Positions 15,996 to 25,074 of a stretch of DNA of 37,529 nt are shown in pieces. The DNA is from Akkermansiaceae bacterium (GTDB taxonomy: Bacteria > Verrucomicrobiota > Verrucomicrobiia > Verrucomicrobiales > Akkermansiaceae), in contig CAISTY010000077.1 in the NCBI GenBank assembly GCA_903888515.1, positions 1 through 37,529 on the forward strand, written 5' to 3'. Each line of letters starts with the position of its first letter. Position 1 is the stretch's first letter. Under the pieces are notes generated by a model. It saw nothing but the letters and a program-made list of their open reading frames with translations, was not told where the DNA came from and ran no database searches. The position numbers and the translations under genes are program-made.

Positions 15996-17473
15996 ATGGT
16001 AAACGCGTTATCGTCATTGGCTCCGGTCTCGGGGGATTGTCAGCCGCCATCTCATTGGCCCAGGAGGGCTATGAGGTCACGATTCACGAAAAGAACGCAA
16101 AAATCGGCGGCAAACTCAATGTGCTCAAGGCGGAGGGTTACACCTTCGATCTCGGCCCCTCGATCCTGACCCTGCCCCATATCTTTGAACGTCTGTTCGA
16201 ACGCTCGGGGAAAAAAATGAGTGACTACATACCCATCCGCACGGTGCGTCCCCACTGGCGGAACTTTTTCGAGGATGGCACGGTGGTCGATTTGGATCCC
16301 GATCCGGATAGAATGGCCGCACAAGCCCGCAAAGCGGGCGAAAATCCGGAAAACGTCCGGCGCTTTCTCAAGTATTCCTCCAATCTCTATGATCTGGTCA
16401 ACGCCGGTTATTTCGAGCAGGGACTCGACACCGCGGCTGCGTTCAGGGACTTTTACGGTTTGGGGAAATTTCTCAAGTTCGATTTGTTCCGGAGCATGCA
16501 CGGCGGGGTGAAACGTCATTTGAAAACACGCTACATGCAGGACATCTTCGACTACTTCATCAAGTATGTCGGATCATCCGCCTATCATTCCCCGGCGTTC
16601 ATGAACTGCATGGCCACCATCCAGTTCCGTTATGACCTTTGGTATGTGGACGGGGGGTTGTATCACATAGCACTCGGCCTCCAGCGCTTGATGGACGAAC
16701 TTGGTGTCAAGCTGTGCCTTAACAGCGAGGTCGTCGAGGTCGGCAAGGAAAACGGTCGCGTCACCGACATCGTGACCCGTGATGGAACCCGCCATGTTGC
16801 CGATATCATTGTCTCCAATATGGAGGTCATCCCGGCTTATGAGAAACTGCTGCACGAGGATGAGATTCTGATGAAAAGCCTCGAGCGCTTCGAACCGTCA
16901 TGCTCCGGACTGGTGCTCGAACTCGGACTCGACCGCAAATACCCGCAACTCGCCCACCACAACTTCTTTTTCTCGGATCGCCAGAAGGAGCATTTCCACA
17001 CCGTCTTCCGCAAGCGCCTGCTGCCGCCGGACCCGACGATCTATCTGGTTGCCGCCTCCAAAACCGATCCCACCGTTGCTCCCGCGGGATGCGATGGATT
17101 GAAAATCCTGCCTCACATCCCGCACATCGACGATGCCAAGCCGCTCACCCGCGAGGACTACATGGCCTTCAAGGAGCAGGTGCTCGTCAAACTCGAGCGG
17201 ATGGGCCTCACCGACCTTCGCAAACACGTCGTGTTCGAGCATTGCTGGACACCTCATGACATCCGCGAACAATACGGGTCTAACAAGGGATCCATTTACG
17301 GGGTTGTCAGCGATCGGTTCAAGAACCTGGCATTCAAAGCGCCCAAACAGAGCACGAAATATCCGAATCTCTTCTTTGTCGGTGGTTCGGTCAACCCCGG
17401 CGGGGGCATGCCAATGGTGGTGCTCTGCGGACAGAACGTGGCGAAAAACGTGGTGTCATGGAACCGGCGATGA
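15992..17473 (+). CDS. crtP: CrtP-type diaponeurosporene oxidase
   Basis: A 493-residue FAD enzyme highly similar, from memory, to staphylococcal CrtP, which oxidises the terminal methyl of 4,4'-diaponeurosporene to the aldehyde. Shared landmarks in order: GSGLGGLSAAI (10-20), FDLGPSILTLPHIFE, FIKYVGSSAYHSPA, LWYVDGGLYH, ISNMEVIPAYEKLL (written here as VSNMEVIPAY), QLAHHNFFFSD, DPTIYLVAASKTDPT, MGLTDLRKHVVFE, GSIYGVVSD and the final LFFVGGSVNPGGGMPMV. Length is normal. It begins inside the TPR stop codon and overlaps crtQ by 16 bp. This gene most clearly marks the cluster as a C30, staphyloxanthin-like route rather than a C40 carotenoid set. Confidence 0.93.
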   Translation: MNGKRVIVIGSGLGGLSAAISLAQEGYEVTIHEKNAKIGGKLNVLKAEGYTFDLGPSILTLPHIFERLFERSGKKMSDYIPIRTVRPHWRNFFEDGTVVDLDPDPDRMAAQARKAGENPENVRRFLKYSSNLYDLVNAGYFEQGLDTAAAFRDFYGLGKFLKFDLFRSMHGGVKRHLKTRYMQDIFDYFIKYVGSSAYHSPAFMNCMATIQFRYDLWYVDGGLYHIALGLQRLMDELGVKLCLNSEVVEVGKENGRVTDIVTRDGTRHVADIIVSNMEVIPAYEKLLHEDEILMKSLERFEPSCSGLVLELGLDRKYPQLAHHNFFFSDRQKEHFHTVFRKRLLPPDPTIYLVAASKTDPTVAPAGCDGLKILPHIPHIDDAKPLTREDYMAFKEQVLVKLERMGLTDLRKHVVFEHCWTPHDIREQYGSNKGSIYGVVSDRFKNLAFKAPKQSTKYPNLFFVGGSVNPGGGMPMVVLCGQNVAKNVVSWNRR

Positions 17474-18501
17474 TGGTGTTGTTTCTGGTCTTGTGGCTGG
17501 CGGGATGGATTCTCGCCGCACGTTTCCGCAGGCCAGCCATCAACTGCCATGCGCAGGCCGGCAACAGCCTCAGCATCATCATTCCGGCTCGCAACGAAGC
17601 GCACAACCTGCCGAAACTCTTGGAATCGATCACCTCGCAGCAGATCAAACCGCGGGAAGTCCTGGTCGTCGACGACGGATCAAGCGACGGCACGGCTGAT
17701 GTCGCGCGCCGCTTCGGTGCCGGCGTGGTCAATCCACCGCCACTCCCCGATGGTTGGCGCGGAAAAACCTGGGCCTGCCATCAAGGGGCGATGCGGGCTT
17801 CAGGCGAGCAGCTCATCTTCATGGATGCCGACACCTGGTTCGAGCCGGGCGGACTCGGGAGGGTGCTGTCTATAGAACACGATGGAGCGCTTTCGGTCAT
17901 ACCCTATCATGCGGTGCGGAAGTCCCATGAGGATCTCTCGATGTTCTTCAATATCAGCATGATTGCAGGCACGGTTCCAAAGGGTTTGGTCGGCCAGTTT
18001 CTTCTGGTGCGGCGGAACCACTATCAACTCGCAGGCGGTCATGAGTCGGTGCGCGGCCATATCCTCGAGAACTTCCGCATGACTGGGAAGTTTCTAACGG
18101 CCGGCGTTCCATTGCTGTGCGTCACTGGCAGGGGAATCCTGTCGTTCCGCATGTATCCAGGTGGGTTGAGGGAATTGCTGCAAGGATGGACCAAGGGCTT
18201 TGCGGCGGGAGTCGCAGGAACCCCCGCTGGCAGCCTGATCCTTGTGATCGCATGGATGAGCTGCCTGATGCTCGCTCCACTGATGTTGCTCTTGACCGGT
18301 GAATGGTGGATCTGGGGTTGCGCATGCGTGGTGTGCGCACTGCAAGTGGCCTGGGTTGCGAGAACCATCGGATCGTTTGGTTGGGCGTTGATGTTGTTCT
18401 ATCCGCTGCCGTTGATGACGTTCTTCGGCTTGTTCGCCTGGTCCGCCATGAGATCCGGCAGGAAAGTCACGTGGAAGGGACGCGAAATCAGTGCCGATTG
18501 A
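17458..18501 (+). CDS. crtQ: CrtQ-type family 2 glycosyltransferase
   Basis: A 347-residue membrane glycosyltransferase with GT-A features: SIIIPARNEAHNLPKLL (39-55), VDDGSSDGT (71-79) and the DxD motif DAD (123-125). A hydrophobic N-terminal segment (4-20) and several C-terminal ones (about 255-340) place it in the inner membrane. In the staphyloxanthin pathway CrtQ adds glucose to the carotenoid carboxyl group. The start at 17458 lies within the end of crtP and the stop lies within the start of crtO, so translation is coupled on both sides. The sugar donor (UDP-glucose in the model enzyme) cannot be read from sequence. Confidence 0.88.
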   Translation: MEPAMMVLFLVLWLAGWILAARFRRPAINCHAQAGNSLSIIIPARNEAHNLPKLLESITSQQIKPREVLVVDDGSSDGTADVARRFGAGVVNPPPLPDGWRGKTWACHQGAMRASGEQLIFMDADTWFEPGGLGRVLSIEHDGALSVIPYHAVRKSHEDLSMFFNISMIAGTVPKGLVGQFLLVRRNHYQLAGGHESVRGHILENFRMTGKFLTAGVPLLCVTGRGILSFRMYPGGLRELLQGWTKGFAAGVAGTPAGSLILVIAWMSCLMLAPLMLLLTGEWWIWGCACVVCALQVAWVARTIGSFGWALMLFYPLPLMTFFGLFAWSAMRSGRKVTWKGREISAD

Positions 18502-18979
18502 ACTTCCACTGGTCTGGATCGTGATCCTCAATGTCGTGCTTTGGCCCGTCATTCAAATGGCTCTGGCGTGGGGGTTCACGCGCATGCCGGTTTGCTGGTT
18601 CAACCCTCCGGCCACGCCTGCGTCTGAAACCGCAGCGCGTTACGAGAATTTGCTTTTCATCAAGCAATGGAAAAGCCTGCTGCCCGATGGTGCGGCTTGG
18701 ATTGGCGGGGCTTTCGCAAAACGTGAGATGAGATCGGCCGATCCGGCATACCTGCAACGATTCATTGCTGAAACCCGGCGCGGCGAGTTGTGCCATCTTT
18801 CCGCATTTCTGTTTGTTCCTCTGTTTTTCCTCTGGAATCCATGGTGGGGCAATTGCGTCATCATTGCCTACGCGCTGATCGCCAACCTGCCCTGCATCAT
18901 CGTACAGCGATACAACCGCATCCGCATGCGCCACTTGCTCGCCCGCATCAATAAAACCCATGACAAGCCACGCACTTGA
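18491..18979 (+). CDS. crtO: CrtO-type glycosyl-carotenoid acyltransferase
   Basis: A 162-residue membrane protein matching the size and layout of staphylococcal CrtO, which esterifies the carotenoid-bound sugar with a fatty acid. Visible landmarks are a first membrane segment (about 8-28), the basic patch FIKQWKSLLPDGAAW, AETRRGELCHL and the C-terminal signature IANLPCIIVQRYNRIRM, close to the staphylococcal IANVPIIIVQRYNRPRL as I remember it. The family is small and rarely confused with others. It overlaps crtQ by 11 bp and ends the rightward operon. A gene-free palindrome-rich stretch follows. Confidence 0.88.
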   Translation: MPIELPLVWIVILNVVLWPVIQMALAWGFTRMPVCWFNPPATPASETAARYENLLFIKQWKSLLPDGAAWIGGAFAKREMRSADPAYLQRFIAETRRGELCHLSAFLFVPLFFLWNPWWGNCVIIAYALIANLPCIIVQRYNRIRMRHLLARINKTHDKPRT

Positions 18980-19106
18980 ACAAGAACAACCACTGCCCAT
19001 CACTCGCGAAAAAGGCGTGATCAACAAAAAATTGCCGGCCCGTTAGATGGGGCGTGGGGAAGTCCCGCCTGAGTACTCAATGGTCAATAGCGCGGTCAAT
19101 AAGGAG

Positions 19107-19125
19107 GCAGGACGTCTCGTCCTGC
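19107..19125. repeat. Palindrome GCAGGACG-TCT-CGTCCTGC
   Basis: A perfect 8-bp stem with a three-base loop in non-coding DNA. Its build (GGCAGGA core, short loop) recalls the palindromes at 113-169. Confidence 0.6.
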
Positions 19126-19336
19126 ATTTGGCGAACGGGACGAGCCTTCTTCGCTGAAGCTACAAAGGCCGGAAACGTCCCTGCTATATATGTTAGAAAG
19201 AGAAAGAGGAGAGATTTTTGATTTTTGAATTTTGATTGAAGATGGGAGGGTGGGGCCTGAGGTCGGAGGGACACCCAGTCGCTCCGCGACCCAGAGGGGG
19301 ACCGGAAATGCATAAAATGGGGTAACTACTCACCAC

Positions 19337-19414
19337 GAAGAACACGAAGGAAATAAAGATAGAGTTTAACCTGGTAATCGTTTTTCAACTCCCTTCGTGC
19401 TCTTCGTGTTCTTC
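19337..19414. repeat. Inverted repeat of GAAGAACACGAAG
   Basis: The 13-mer at 19337-19349 is repeated exactly in inverted orientation at 19402-19414, with related flanks (CACCACGAAG on the left; CCCTTCGTGC before the right arm). The 52-base spacer is AT-rich. CACGAAGAACACGAAG-type repeats are known as dispersed intergenic elements in several phyla. Confidence 0.7.
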
Positions 19415-19600
19415 CTGGTAAAGAGCATCTGCTGTACATACGCGATTTGCGCTACCTGAGTAGTACCGATGATTTTACCATCGGTCTGCATGCGTATTTT
19501 CGGCGCATGGAACGCGCGTGATCGATGGAGTGCGGAGTTGTAGCGGCGTCTCTATGAGCGTCGCTGATTGATTATCTTTGAAGGCGGCGGATCATTGGCG

Positions 19601-19618
19601 GCGAGTCTGGAGACTCGC
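19601..19618. repeat. Palindrome GCGAGTCT-GG-AGACTCGC
   Basis: A perfect 8-bp stem with a two-base loop, followed by GGTCCGGCGC. It lies 71 bp beyond the 3' end of the PPC gene but has no T tract, so a dispersed repeat is more likely than a terminator. Confidence 0.6.
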
Positions 19619-19688
19619 GGTCCGGCGCGAGACACGCAAGCGCAACTGGATTCCTGATTATTTGTCTGATGGATGCTCTTGGAAGGGC

Positions 19689-21998
19689 TTATGGTGCAGG
19701 TTTTTTTTCAGGTGCAATGGCGGCGGTGATTTTGCACGGGATGGGTGGGAGGGTGGCGACGAGGACGGGTGGCGGTTTGCGGGCCGGCTTATCGATGTTC
19801 GGTTTTGGCGGGCCTTCGGCGAAGACGCTGACGATGAGGTTGCCAAGCGGACCGGGACGGGTTTTCCCGGGGTCCGCGCGGAAGACGCATTCCAAGGCAT
19901 AACCCGCAGGCTTGGTTTCCATGGTAATGCCCGGGGGGGGGGAGTTGAGGGAGAACCTGAGGGTCCGGTTGTTAGCCAGCGCGTTGACGCCCGGCAGCCT
20001 GAGGGAAGCGGTGCCGCCGACGGGCAGGGAGATGCCGGCGGCACAGGCGGCACGGATTCTTTCCATGCCAGCGAGTTGGAGCGGTTGGCGTCTTGGCCCC
20101 TGCCGGCTCGGAATGACGTGGGCTAACAACTCCTCGGCGGGCACCAGATGGCGGTAGAAAAACGCCTGCATGCGATCATCGGCGGGCACCGCCGTGCGCA
20201 CGACATCCTCGTCGCCGATACGGGCCCGGCCTTCGATGGTTAGAGGAACCGGCGCGGGTGGCGGTTCCGCGGGCAATTTCAAGGTCATGCGTACGGAGTC
20301 GGTATTGGCAGGCAATTTGGTGCCGACCAACTCGAATCCCGGCGGGGCGTCATGCAAGGACAGGTTGATTTCCCCGGTGAATCCGTCATGGCGCACGATG
20401 TGGGCGGTGACTGGCACCATGGCACCCGCACGGCCGTTGATGCTGGACGGGACGATGCGCAAGTCGAAGCCCGGTTGGGGGGGGGCGATGATCAGGCGAT
20501 AGGTATGCGCGCGACTGCCCTTTCCCTGGGTATCGGAAACATGGAACTGATAGACCCCATCCTTTTTCGGGGTGAAGGCGACGCGTGAATCCGCGTGATG
20601 GGTTTCCAAGCCTGCCGCCGGGTCGTCGTAATCATCGTTGGATGCGACCACCAGGCCGTCGGCATCGGTCACCCTGAGCATGGAATCCAGTGGCGAGCCA
20701 AGCCGGCGCGCGCGGATTTCCGCCACCACTTCGGATCCCGCTTTCAAACGCACTGCAACGACATCACGTTCGCCGGGTTTGCTGATGGTCGCATTGGCCA
20801 CACACGGGAAGGCAAGTTCCCAGGGCACCTTGGTTTGCACGTCGCTCGCGCTTTCCAAAAATTCCGGGAAGCGGCCTGCCTCGAAGCGCATGAAGCCGAT
20901 GGCCGGTGCCTGCAAGCCGATGTTGCGCAGTCCCGGGGAGGAGCCCGCATCCACGGTGATTTGGCGTTCCGGCAGGTTCCATCCGGCGACCCGCAGCATG
21001 ACCTGCGAATGGATCTGTCCGCCGGTCGGGAATTGTTCTGTCAGGCAGGCGATTTCACCGATGCTGATGCGGTAGACAAAGTCCTCGCGTCCGCGGCAGA
21101 TGGAATCCCGGATGCGCAGCGTGTAGCAACCATCGGCTGGAATGGTGGTGGTGATGAGCGGGTCAGGCCGGAAGCTGAAGTCATCGCTGAAAGCGATTTC
21201 ACGCCCCTTGTGATCTAACAATGTGATATTCGCCTGAAACCAACCGGGCACGGCATCCGCGAGATAGGGGATGAGTTCGCGGGCCGCGACCGCCAATGTG
21301 AGATCCATACCTTTGCGGGCATTGAATGAGAAGCAATCGACGTCGCCGGGCAGGATGCGGCCATTGATCACGGCGGGGATTTTCAGCATCGGCGGACTGG
21401 TGGTATCGGGCGTGTCGTTAGGTTCGGTTTCCGCAACCTCAGGCAAGACTCCGATTTGAAAGACCATGGGATTGGAGATGCCGGTGGGGGTGAGCAGGCG
21501 GATTTCGCGATTGCCGGGAGCGGCATCGGGATTGATTTTGACGCGCAGGGTGACACGCTCGACGAGTTGCGGGTTCAATTGCCGTTTCGGGTCGCGGCGT
21601 TGCATGATGGCCTCGCGAAAGGCCGCCACCTCGTCGGCGGTGATCCCGGTGCGCTCGGCGATCTTCGTCAGCAGGTCCTCGTCCCGCATCATCTTGATCG
21701 GCGACTTTTCCTTTTTGATTTTCTCGCGTTCTTCTTTCAGGAGGTCGCGGATGTCGTTGAGGCGTCCTTGGCTGAGGGGTTTGAAGGTTTTGACGACGGT
21801 GGCGTGGATGCCCGCGCCGGAAAATGTTGCGGCGGTGGTGCCGGTGAGGTTGACGCCCCCGACGATGATCTCCACCTCGCTGCCACGACTGCCGCCGGAC
21901 GGGTAGGCATAGCCGATGACCGGTGCCGGTTGTTGTGAGAATGCCGGGCCGGCCAGCGCCAGCGGAATCCCTAACAAAATGATGAGACGCAGCGTCAT
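19689..21998 (-). CDS. Secreted PPC-domain protein
   Basis: About 769 residues from ATG 21998, chosen because it begins a signal peptide (MTLRLIILLGIPLALAGPAFS) and lies 13 bp after the DUF1501 stop; an open frame extends further upstream. The mature protein starts with a TIG/IPT-like beta domain (YAYPSGGSRGSEVEIIVGGVNL). It then has two pre-peptidase C-terminal (PPC)-like beta-sandwiches, one starting ETEPNDTPDTT and one with DSMLRVTDADGLVVASNDDYDD. The rest is beta-rich. No catalytic motif is visible. In this phylum such proteins travel with DUF1501 and DUF1549 partners, as here. Two long G tracts (19933-19942 and 20477-20485) lie inside the gene in frame. Confidence 0.85.
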   Translation of the reverse strand: MTLRLIILLGIPLALAGPAFSQQPAPVIGYAYPSGGSRGSEVEIIVGGVNLTGTTAATFSGAGIHATVVKTFKPLSQGRLNDIRDLLKEEREKIKKEKSPIKMMRDEDLLTKIAERTGITADEVAAFREAIMQRRDPKRQLNPQLVERVTLRVKINPDAAPGNREIRLLTPTGISNPMVFQIGVLPEVAETEPNDTPDTTSPPMLKIPAVINGRILPGDVDCFSFNARKGMDLTLAVAARELIPYLADAVPGWFQANITLLDHKGREIAFSDDFSFRPDPLITTTIPADGCYTLRIRDSICRGREDFVYRISIGEIACLTEQFPTGGQIHSQVMLRVAGWNLPERQITVDAGSSPGLRNIGLQAPAIGFMRFEAGRFPEFLESASDVQTKVPWELAFPCVANATISKPGERDVVAVRLKAGSEVVAEIRARRLGSPLDSMLRVTDADGLVVASNDDYDDPAAGLETHHADSRVAFTPKKDGVYQFHVSDTQGKGSRAHTYRLIIAPPQPGFDLRIVPSSINGRAGAMVPVTAHIVRHDGFTGEINLSLHDAPPGFELVGTKLPANTDSVRMTLKLPAEPPPAPVPLTIEGRARIGDEDVVRTAVPADDRMQAFFYRHLVPAEELLAHVIPSRQGPRRQPLQLAGMERIRAACAAGISLPVGGTASLRLPGVNALANNRTLRFSLNSPPPGITMETKPAGYALECVFRADPGKTRPGPLGNLIVSVFAEGPPKPNIDKPARKPPPVLVATLPPIPCKITAAIAPEKKPAP

Positions 21999-22011
21999 GG
22001 CCGGGCAATGA

Positions 22012-23409
22012 TCACATGATTTCACGCAAGCGCCCGCCACTCGGAAGTTTCTCATCCTTGCCGGGCGTGACGCGGGCGGGCAGGCCGAGCGGGTGTGGCA
22101 GAGAGGCATCCGGGTCGATCCCTAACAACTCGTAGATGCTGCCTACCAGATCCCACGGATAGATCGGGCGATTGGCGACCTCCTCGCCGCGCGCGTCGGT
22201 GGATCCGACCACCTGGCCGCCACGGAACCCGCCACCGGCGACCATCGAGCAGAACGCCTTGCCGTAGTGATTGCGTCCGCCGTTCCAGGGCGATTCATTT
22301 TGGACTTTCGGGGTGCGCCCGAATTCGCCGCCCCACCAGACGATGGTGGAATCTAGCAATCCGCAGCTTGCGAGATCCGCGATGAGGGTGCCGACGCCCT
22401 TATCCATTTCCGGGAGTTGCCGGCGCATGATTTGGAAATGTTGTTTATGGGTGTCCCAGCCTTGGTAGTTGATGGTGATATAAGGGACGCCGTTTTCCAC
22501 CAATTTGCGTGCCATGAGACAAGCCTGGCCGAAAGTGGTGCGTCCGTATTGATCGCGGAGTGCGGCGGACTCCTGATTGAGATCGAAGATCTTGGAGCCG
22601 TTGCCGAGGATCATGTCATAGGCTTCCTCCTCGCAGCGGCGCATGCTGGCGATGGCCGGGTGGTCAGGCGCGGCATTGGCGAGGGAGTCCATGTGATGGA
22701 GCATGTCACGGCGTGACCGCTGGCGTTCCTCGCTGATGCCTTCGGCGACGATTCCCTCGACGGCGAAGGGCGACTTGGCGGGATTGCCACCAGTGGCGAA
22801 GGGCTTGTGTTTCGAGCCGAGAAATCCGGCTTCGGAAAACCGGCCCTGCGGTTCTGTTAGGACGATATAGGGAGGGATCTGGCTTTTGTATCCGGCGGCG
22901 CGACCTTTGAACAATGAAACCACGGCACCGACCGACGGATAGACGATACGTCCACCTTCCGGGTGCCCGGTTTGCATCACATAGGATGCGGTTTCATGGG
23001 CATTGATGCCGTGGGTCATGCCGCGCAACAGCGCGAGTTTGTCGGCTTGCGACGCCAGCACGGGCAGCAGCTCGTTGATGCGCATGCCCGCGACTTTGGT
23101 GTCGAGTGGTTTGGCGAACGGCCCGCAATAGTCCGCGCCGGCTGCGGGTTTCGGATCGAAGGTATCCAGATGGCACGGCCCCCCCCACAACCAGATTTGG
23201 ATAACCGCTTTGGCGCGCACGGCAGGTACTGGCGTGGCGGTCGGCGGGGTGGGGGATTGGGCGCACAGCGGCGGGCTGCCGAACATCAGGCTAACAGAAC
23301 TTCCGAAGACGCATTGCAGGGCGTGGCGGCGCGACAGCGGGAGACCCGGCCCGCCGCCGTCGGCCGGCAAGGAGGAGAAGTCATTGCGGTATGGGTTTAA
23401 TGACGACAT
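22012..23409 (-). CDS. Tat-exported DUF1501 protein
   Basis: A 465-residue protein of the DUF1501 family, an alkaline-phosphatase/sulfatase-like fold of unknown activity. The N-terminus has a Tat-type signal (LSRRHALQCVFGSSVSLMFG). Family landmarks are WLWGGPCHLDTFDPKP, GMTHGINAHETASYVM, GVPYITINYQGWDTH and WWGGEFGRTPKVQ. The histidines and acidic residues of these motifs could bind metal, by analogy with the fold. The start overlaps the end of the DUF1549/1553 gene by 13 bp and the PPC gene follows 13 bp later, so the three form one transcription unit. A C8 tract (23179-23186) encodes the WGGP turn. Confidence 0.92.
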   Translation of the reverse strand: MSSLNPYRNDFSSLPADGGGPGLPLSRRHALQCVFGSSVSLMFGSPPLCAQSPTPPTATPVPAVRAKAVIQIWLWGGPCHLDTFDPKPAAGADYCGPFAKPLDTKVAGMRINELLPVLASQADKLALLRGMTHGINAHETASYVMQTGHPEGGRIVYPSVGAVVSLFKGRAAGYKSQIPPYIVLTEPQGRFSEAGFLGSKHKPFATGGNPAKSPFAVEGIVAEGISEERQRSRRDMLHHMDSLANAAPDHPAIASMRRCEEEAYDMILGNGSKIFDLNQESAALRDQYGRTTFGQACLMARKLVENGVPYITINYQGWDTHKQHFQIMRRQLPEMDKGVGTLIADLASCGLLDSTIVWWGGEFGRTPKVQNESPWNGGRNHYGKAFCSMVAGGGFRGGQVVGSTDARGEEVANRPIYPWDLVGSIYELLGIDPDASLPHPLGLPARVTPGKDEKLPSGGRLREIM

Positions 23410-24971
23410 AGGAATTCGGTGGTGTTGAACAAGGCCCAGATTATGTCGATCAAGGCGTCCTTGCGAGTTGTTGAGGCGGTTAGATTATCCCGGAAAAGCG
23501 CTTTCTCCGCTTCGGTGGGCGGGCGCGACAGGATGGTGGTGTAAAGATCGGTGGCGAGGCGGTTGGGAGCGTCGGCGCTGCGCAGCGATTTGCGCAGGAT
23601 GCGGCTTTGTTCGATTTTCGCGCGGATGTGGGACGAGTTGAGGAAGTGCAATCGTTGGGCGCCGCTCGGGTTGAGGTTGCGTTCGGATTCGAGGCCGGCA
23701 TCGCGGGCCGGGCGGCCGAACAACTCGAGGAAAGAACTGCTGATGCTGCCATCCGGCAGGGAGATGGCGCGTGTGCCGTCCGGCAGGAAGGTGAACGGTT
23801 CCGGGATCGCGCTGGAATACTCTTCGGTGGTGCCGGTCACGGCGCAGATCGCGTCGATCAAGACCTCGGCATCCAGCCGCCGGATCGGATAGGTGCCGAA
23901 CAACTCAATGGCGCGCGGGTTGCCGCCGGCGGGAATGCAGGATAGTTGATAGGTCCGCGAATTGACGATCAGGCGGAACAAGTGCCGCGTGTCGTAGCCG
24001 TGACTGACGAATTCATGTTCGAGGTAAGCCATGAGTTCCGGGTGGGATGGCGGGTTGTTGTGGCGGACATCGTCCGGTTCATGAATGATGCCGCGTCCCA
24101 TGAACCAATACCACGCGCGGTTGGCAAAGTTGCGCGCAAACCATGGATTTCCCGGTTTGATCAACCAGTCGGCGAAAACCGTGCGCGGGTCGCGATCCGC
24201 CGGAATCGCAAGCTGGCTGCCATCCGGCATGTTCACGGCGGTCGTGGCCGCCGGTTTGGATTCATCGAAAAAGACGATTTCCTCTTTCCATTCCTTGGTG
24301 GATTTATAGCCGACGCGAGAGAAGAAAACCGCCAGGGAGTCCAACTCGGCAACCGACCAGCCTTCCTGTCTCACACCCATGAAGGCGAGCGAGGCGGCGG
24401 CGGCGAGGGCTCGCGGCTCGCGGTTGGGCACCGCCCGGAAAAAGTTGGCTTCGGGCACGCGCATGTTGCTGCCTGTGGCTGTGAGCAAGCCGCGGGCGAA
24501 GCGATCGAAGGGGAGGTTGTTGCGGATGCATGTGTGCACGAGCCGGTGATACGCCTGTGCCGGGTTGGGCCACAGATTGACCGGGAACTCGGCCTTCACC
24601 CGCAGCAGGTCGCACCACTTCATCGCCCAGTAGTCGGCAAACTCGTCACGCGCGAACAACGCCTCGACGAGCTTGCCGCGCTTGTTAGATGCTTTGTCCG
24701 CCAGAAAGGCGGTCACTTCCCCGCTGGTCGGCAGGGTGCCTATCAGATCAAAGAAAACCCGGCGGATGAACACCGCGTCGGAGCATGGGTGCGCCGGGGC
24801 GAGGCCATCTTTGGCCAGACGCTTGGAGATGAGGGTATCGATGCGGCTTGGGGGAACTGCGAAGCTGGTGGTCTCGAACGGCTCGCGCGGCGACTGGATG
24901 CCCGGAGCGGGTGCGGCGAGTGAAGGCTCTGCATTCATCCACAAGACCACCCACGCGATGGCCTTCACCAT
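23397..24971 (-). CDS. Secreted DUF1549/DUF1553 protein
   Basis: About 524 residues from ATG 24971, the first start giving a signal-like sequence (MVKAIAWVVLWMNAEPSLAA); an open frame extends to 25211 but would be basic and unlike the family. DUF1549 comes first (IDTLISKRLAKDGL, FIRRVFFDLIGTLPT, YWAMKWCDLLRV) and DUF1553 second (NPWFARNFANRAWYWFMGRGI, SHPELMAYLEHEFV, LIVNSRTYQLS). No cytochrome c heme motif (CxxCH) is present, unlike the longer planctomycete PSD1-type proteins. It is the first gene of the three-gene leftward operon. These pairs are widely linked to polysaccharide degradation loci, but their biochemistry is unknown. Confidence 0.9.
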   Translation of the reverse strand: MVKAIAWVVLWMNAEPSLAAPAPGIQSPREPFETTSFAVPPSRIDTLISKRLAKDGLAPAHPCSDAVFIRRVFFDLIGTLPTSGEVTAFLADKASNKRGKLVEALFARDEFADYWAMKWCDLLRVKAEFPVNLWPNPAQAYHRLVHTCIRNNLPFDRFARGLLTATGSNMRVPEANFFRAVPNREPRALAAAASLAFMGVRQEGWSVAELDSLAVFFSRVGYKSTKEWKEEIVFFDESKPAATTAVNMPDGSQLAIPADRDPRTVFADWLIKPGNPWFARNFANRAWYWFMGRGIIHEPDDVRHNNPPSHPELMAYLEHEFVSHGYDTRHLFRLIVNSRTYQLSCIPAGGNPRAIELFGTYPIRRLDAEVLIDAICAVTGTTEEYSSAIPEPFTFLPDGTRAISLPDGSISSSFLELFGRPARDAGLESERNLNPSGAQRLHFLNSSHIRAKIEQSRILRKSLRSADAPNRLATDLYTTILSRPPTEAEKALFRDNLTASTTRKDALIDIIWALFNTTEFLCRH

Positions 24972-25074
24972 GCCCAAGGTTCTCTGGAATTGCGCTTTGA
25001 TGCAGTCAATATATGGGTTTCGCCGCCGGGCGCAATGCTTGAGGTGCGGGGAAATGTGCGAAGCCAGGCAGCCC

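Larger units (their letters stand above)
18980..19688. other. Gene-free stretch with scattered palindromes
   Basis: About 700 bp between crtO and the PPC gene with no convincing coding frame. It is lower in GC than its surroundings, with poly-purine and AT-rich patches near 19190-19230. It contains three clear dyads listed separately (19107-19125, 19337-19414, 19601-19618), plus a degraded motif near 19543 (GTAGCGGCGTCTCTATGAGCG). It resembles a landing zone for dispersed extragenic repeats. Transcription terminators of the two flanking operons probably lie within it, but none is obvious. Confidence 0.7.

Noticed and set aside
22012..23409. DUF1501 gene as a genuine sulfatase substrate for the FGE-like proteins
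   Set aside because: No C/S-x-P-x-R sulfatase modification motif was seen in the expected place, and the family is only distantly related to sulfatases.
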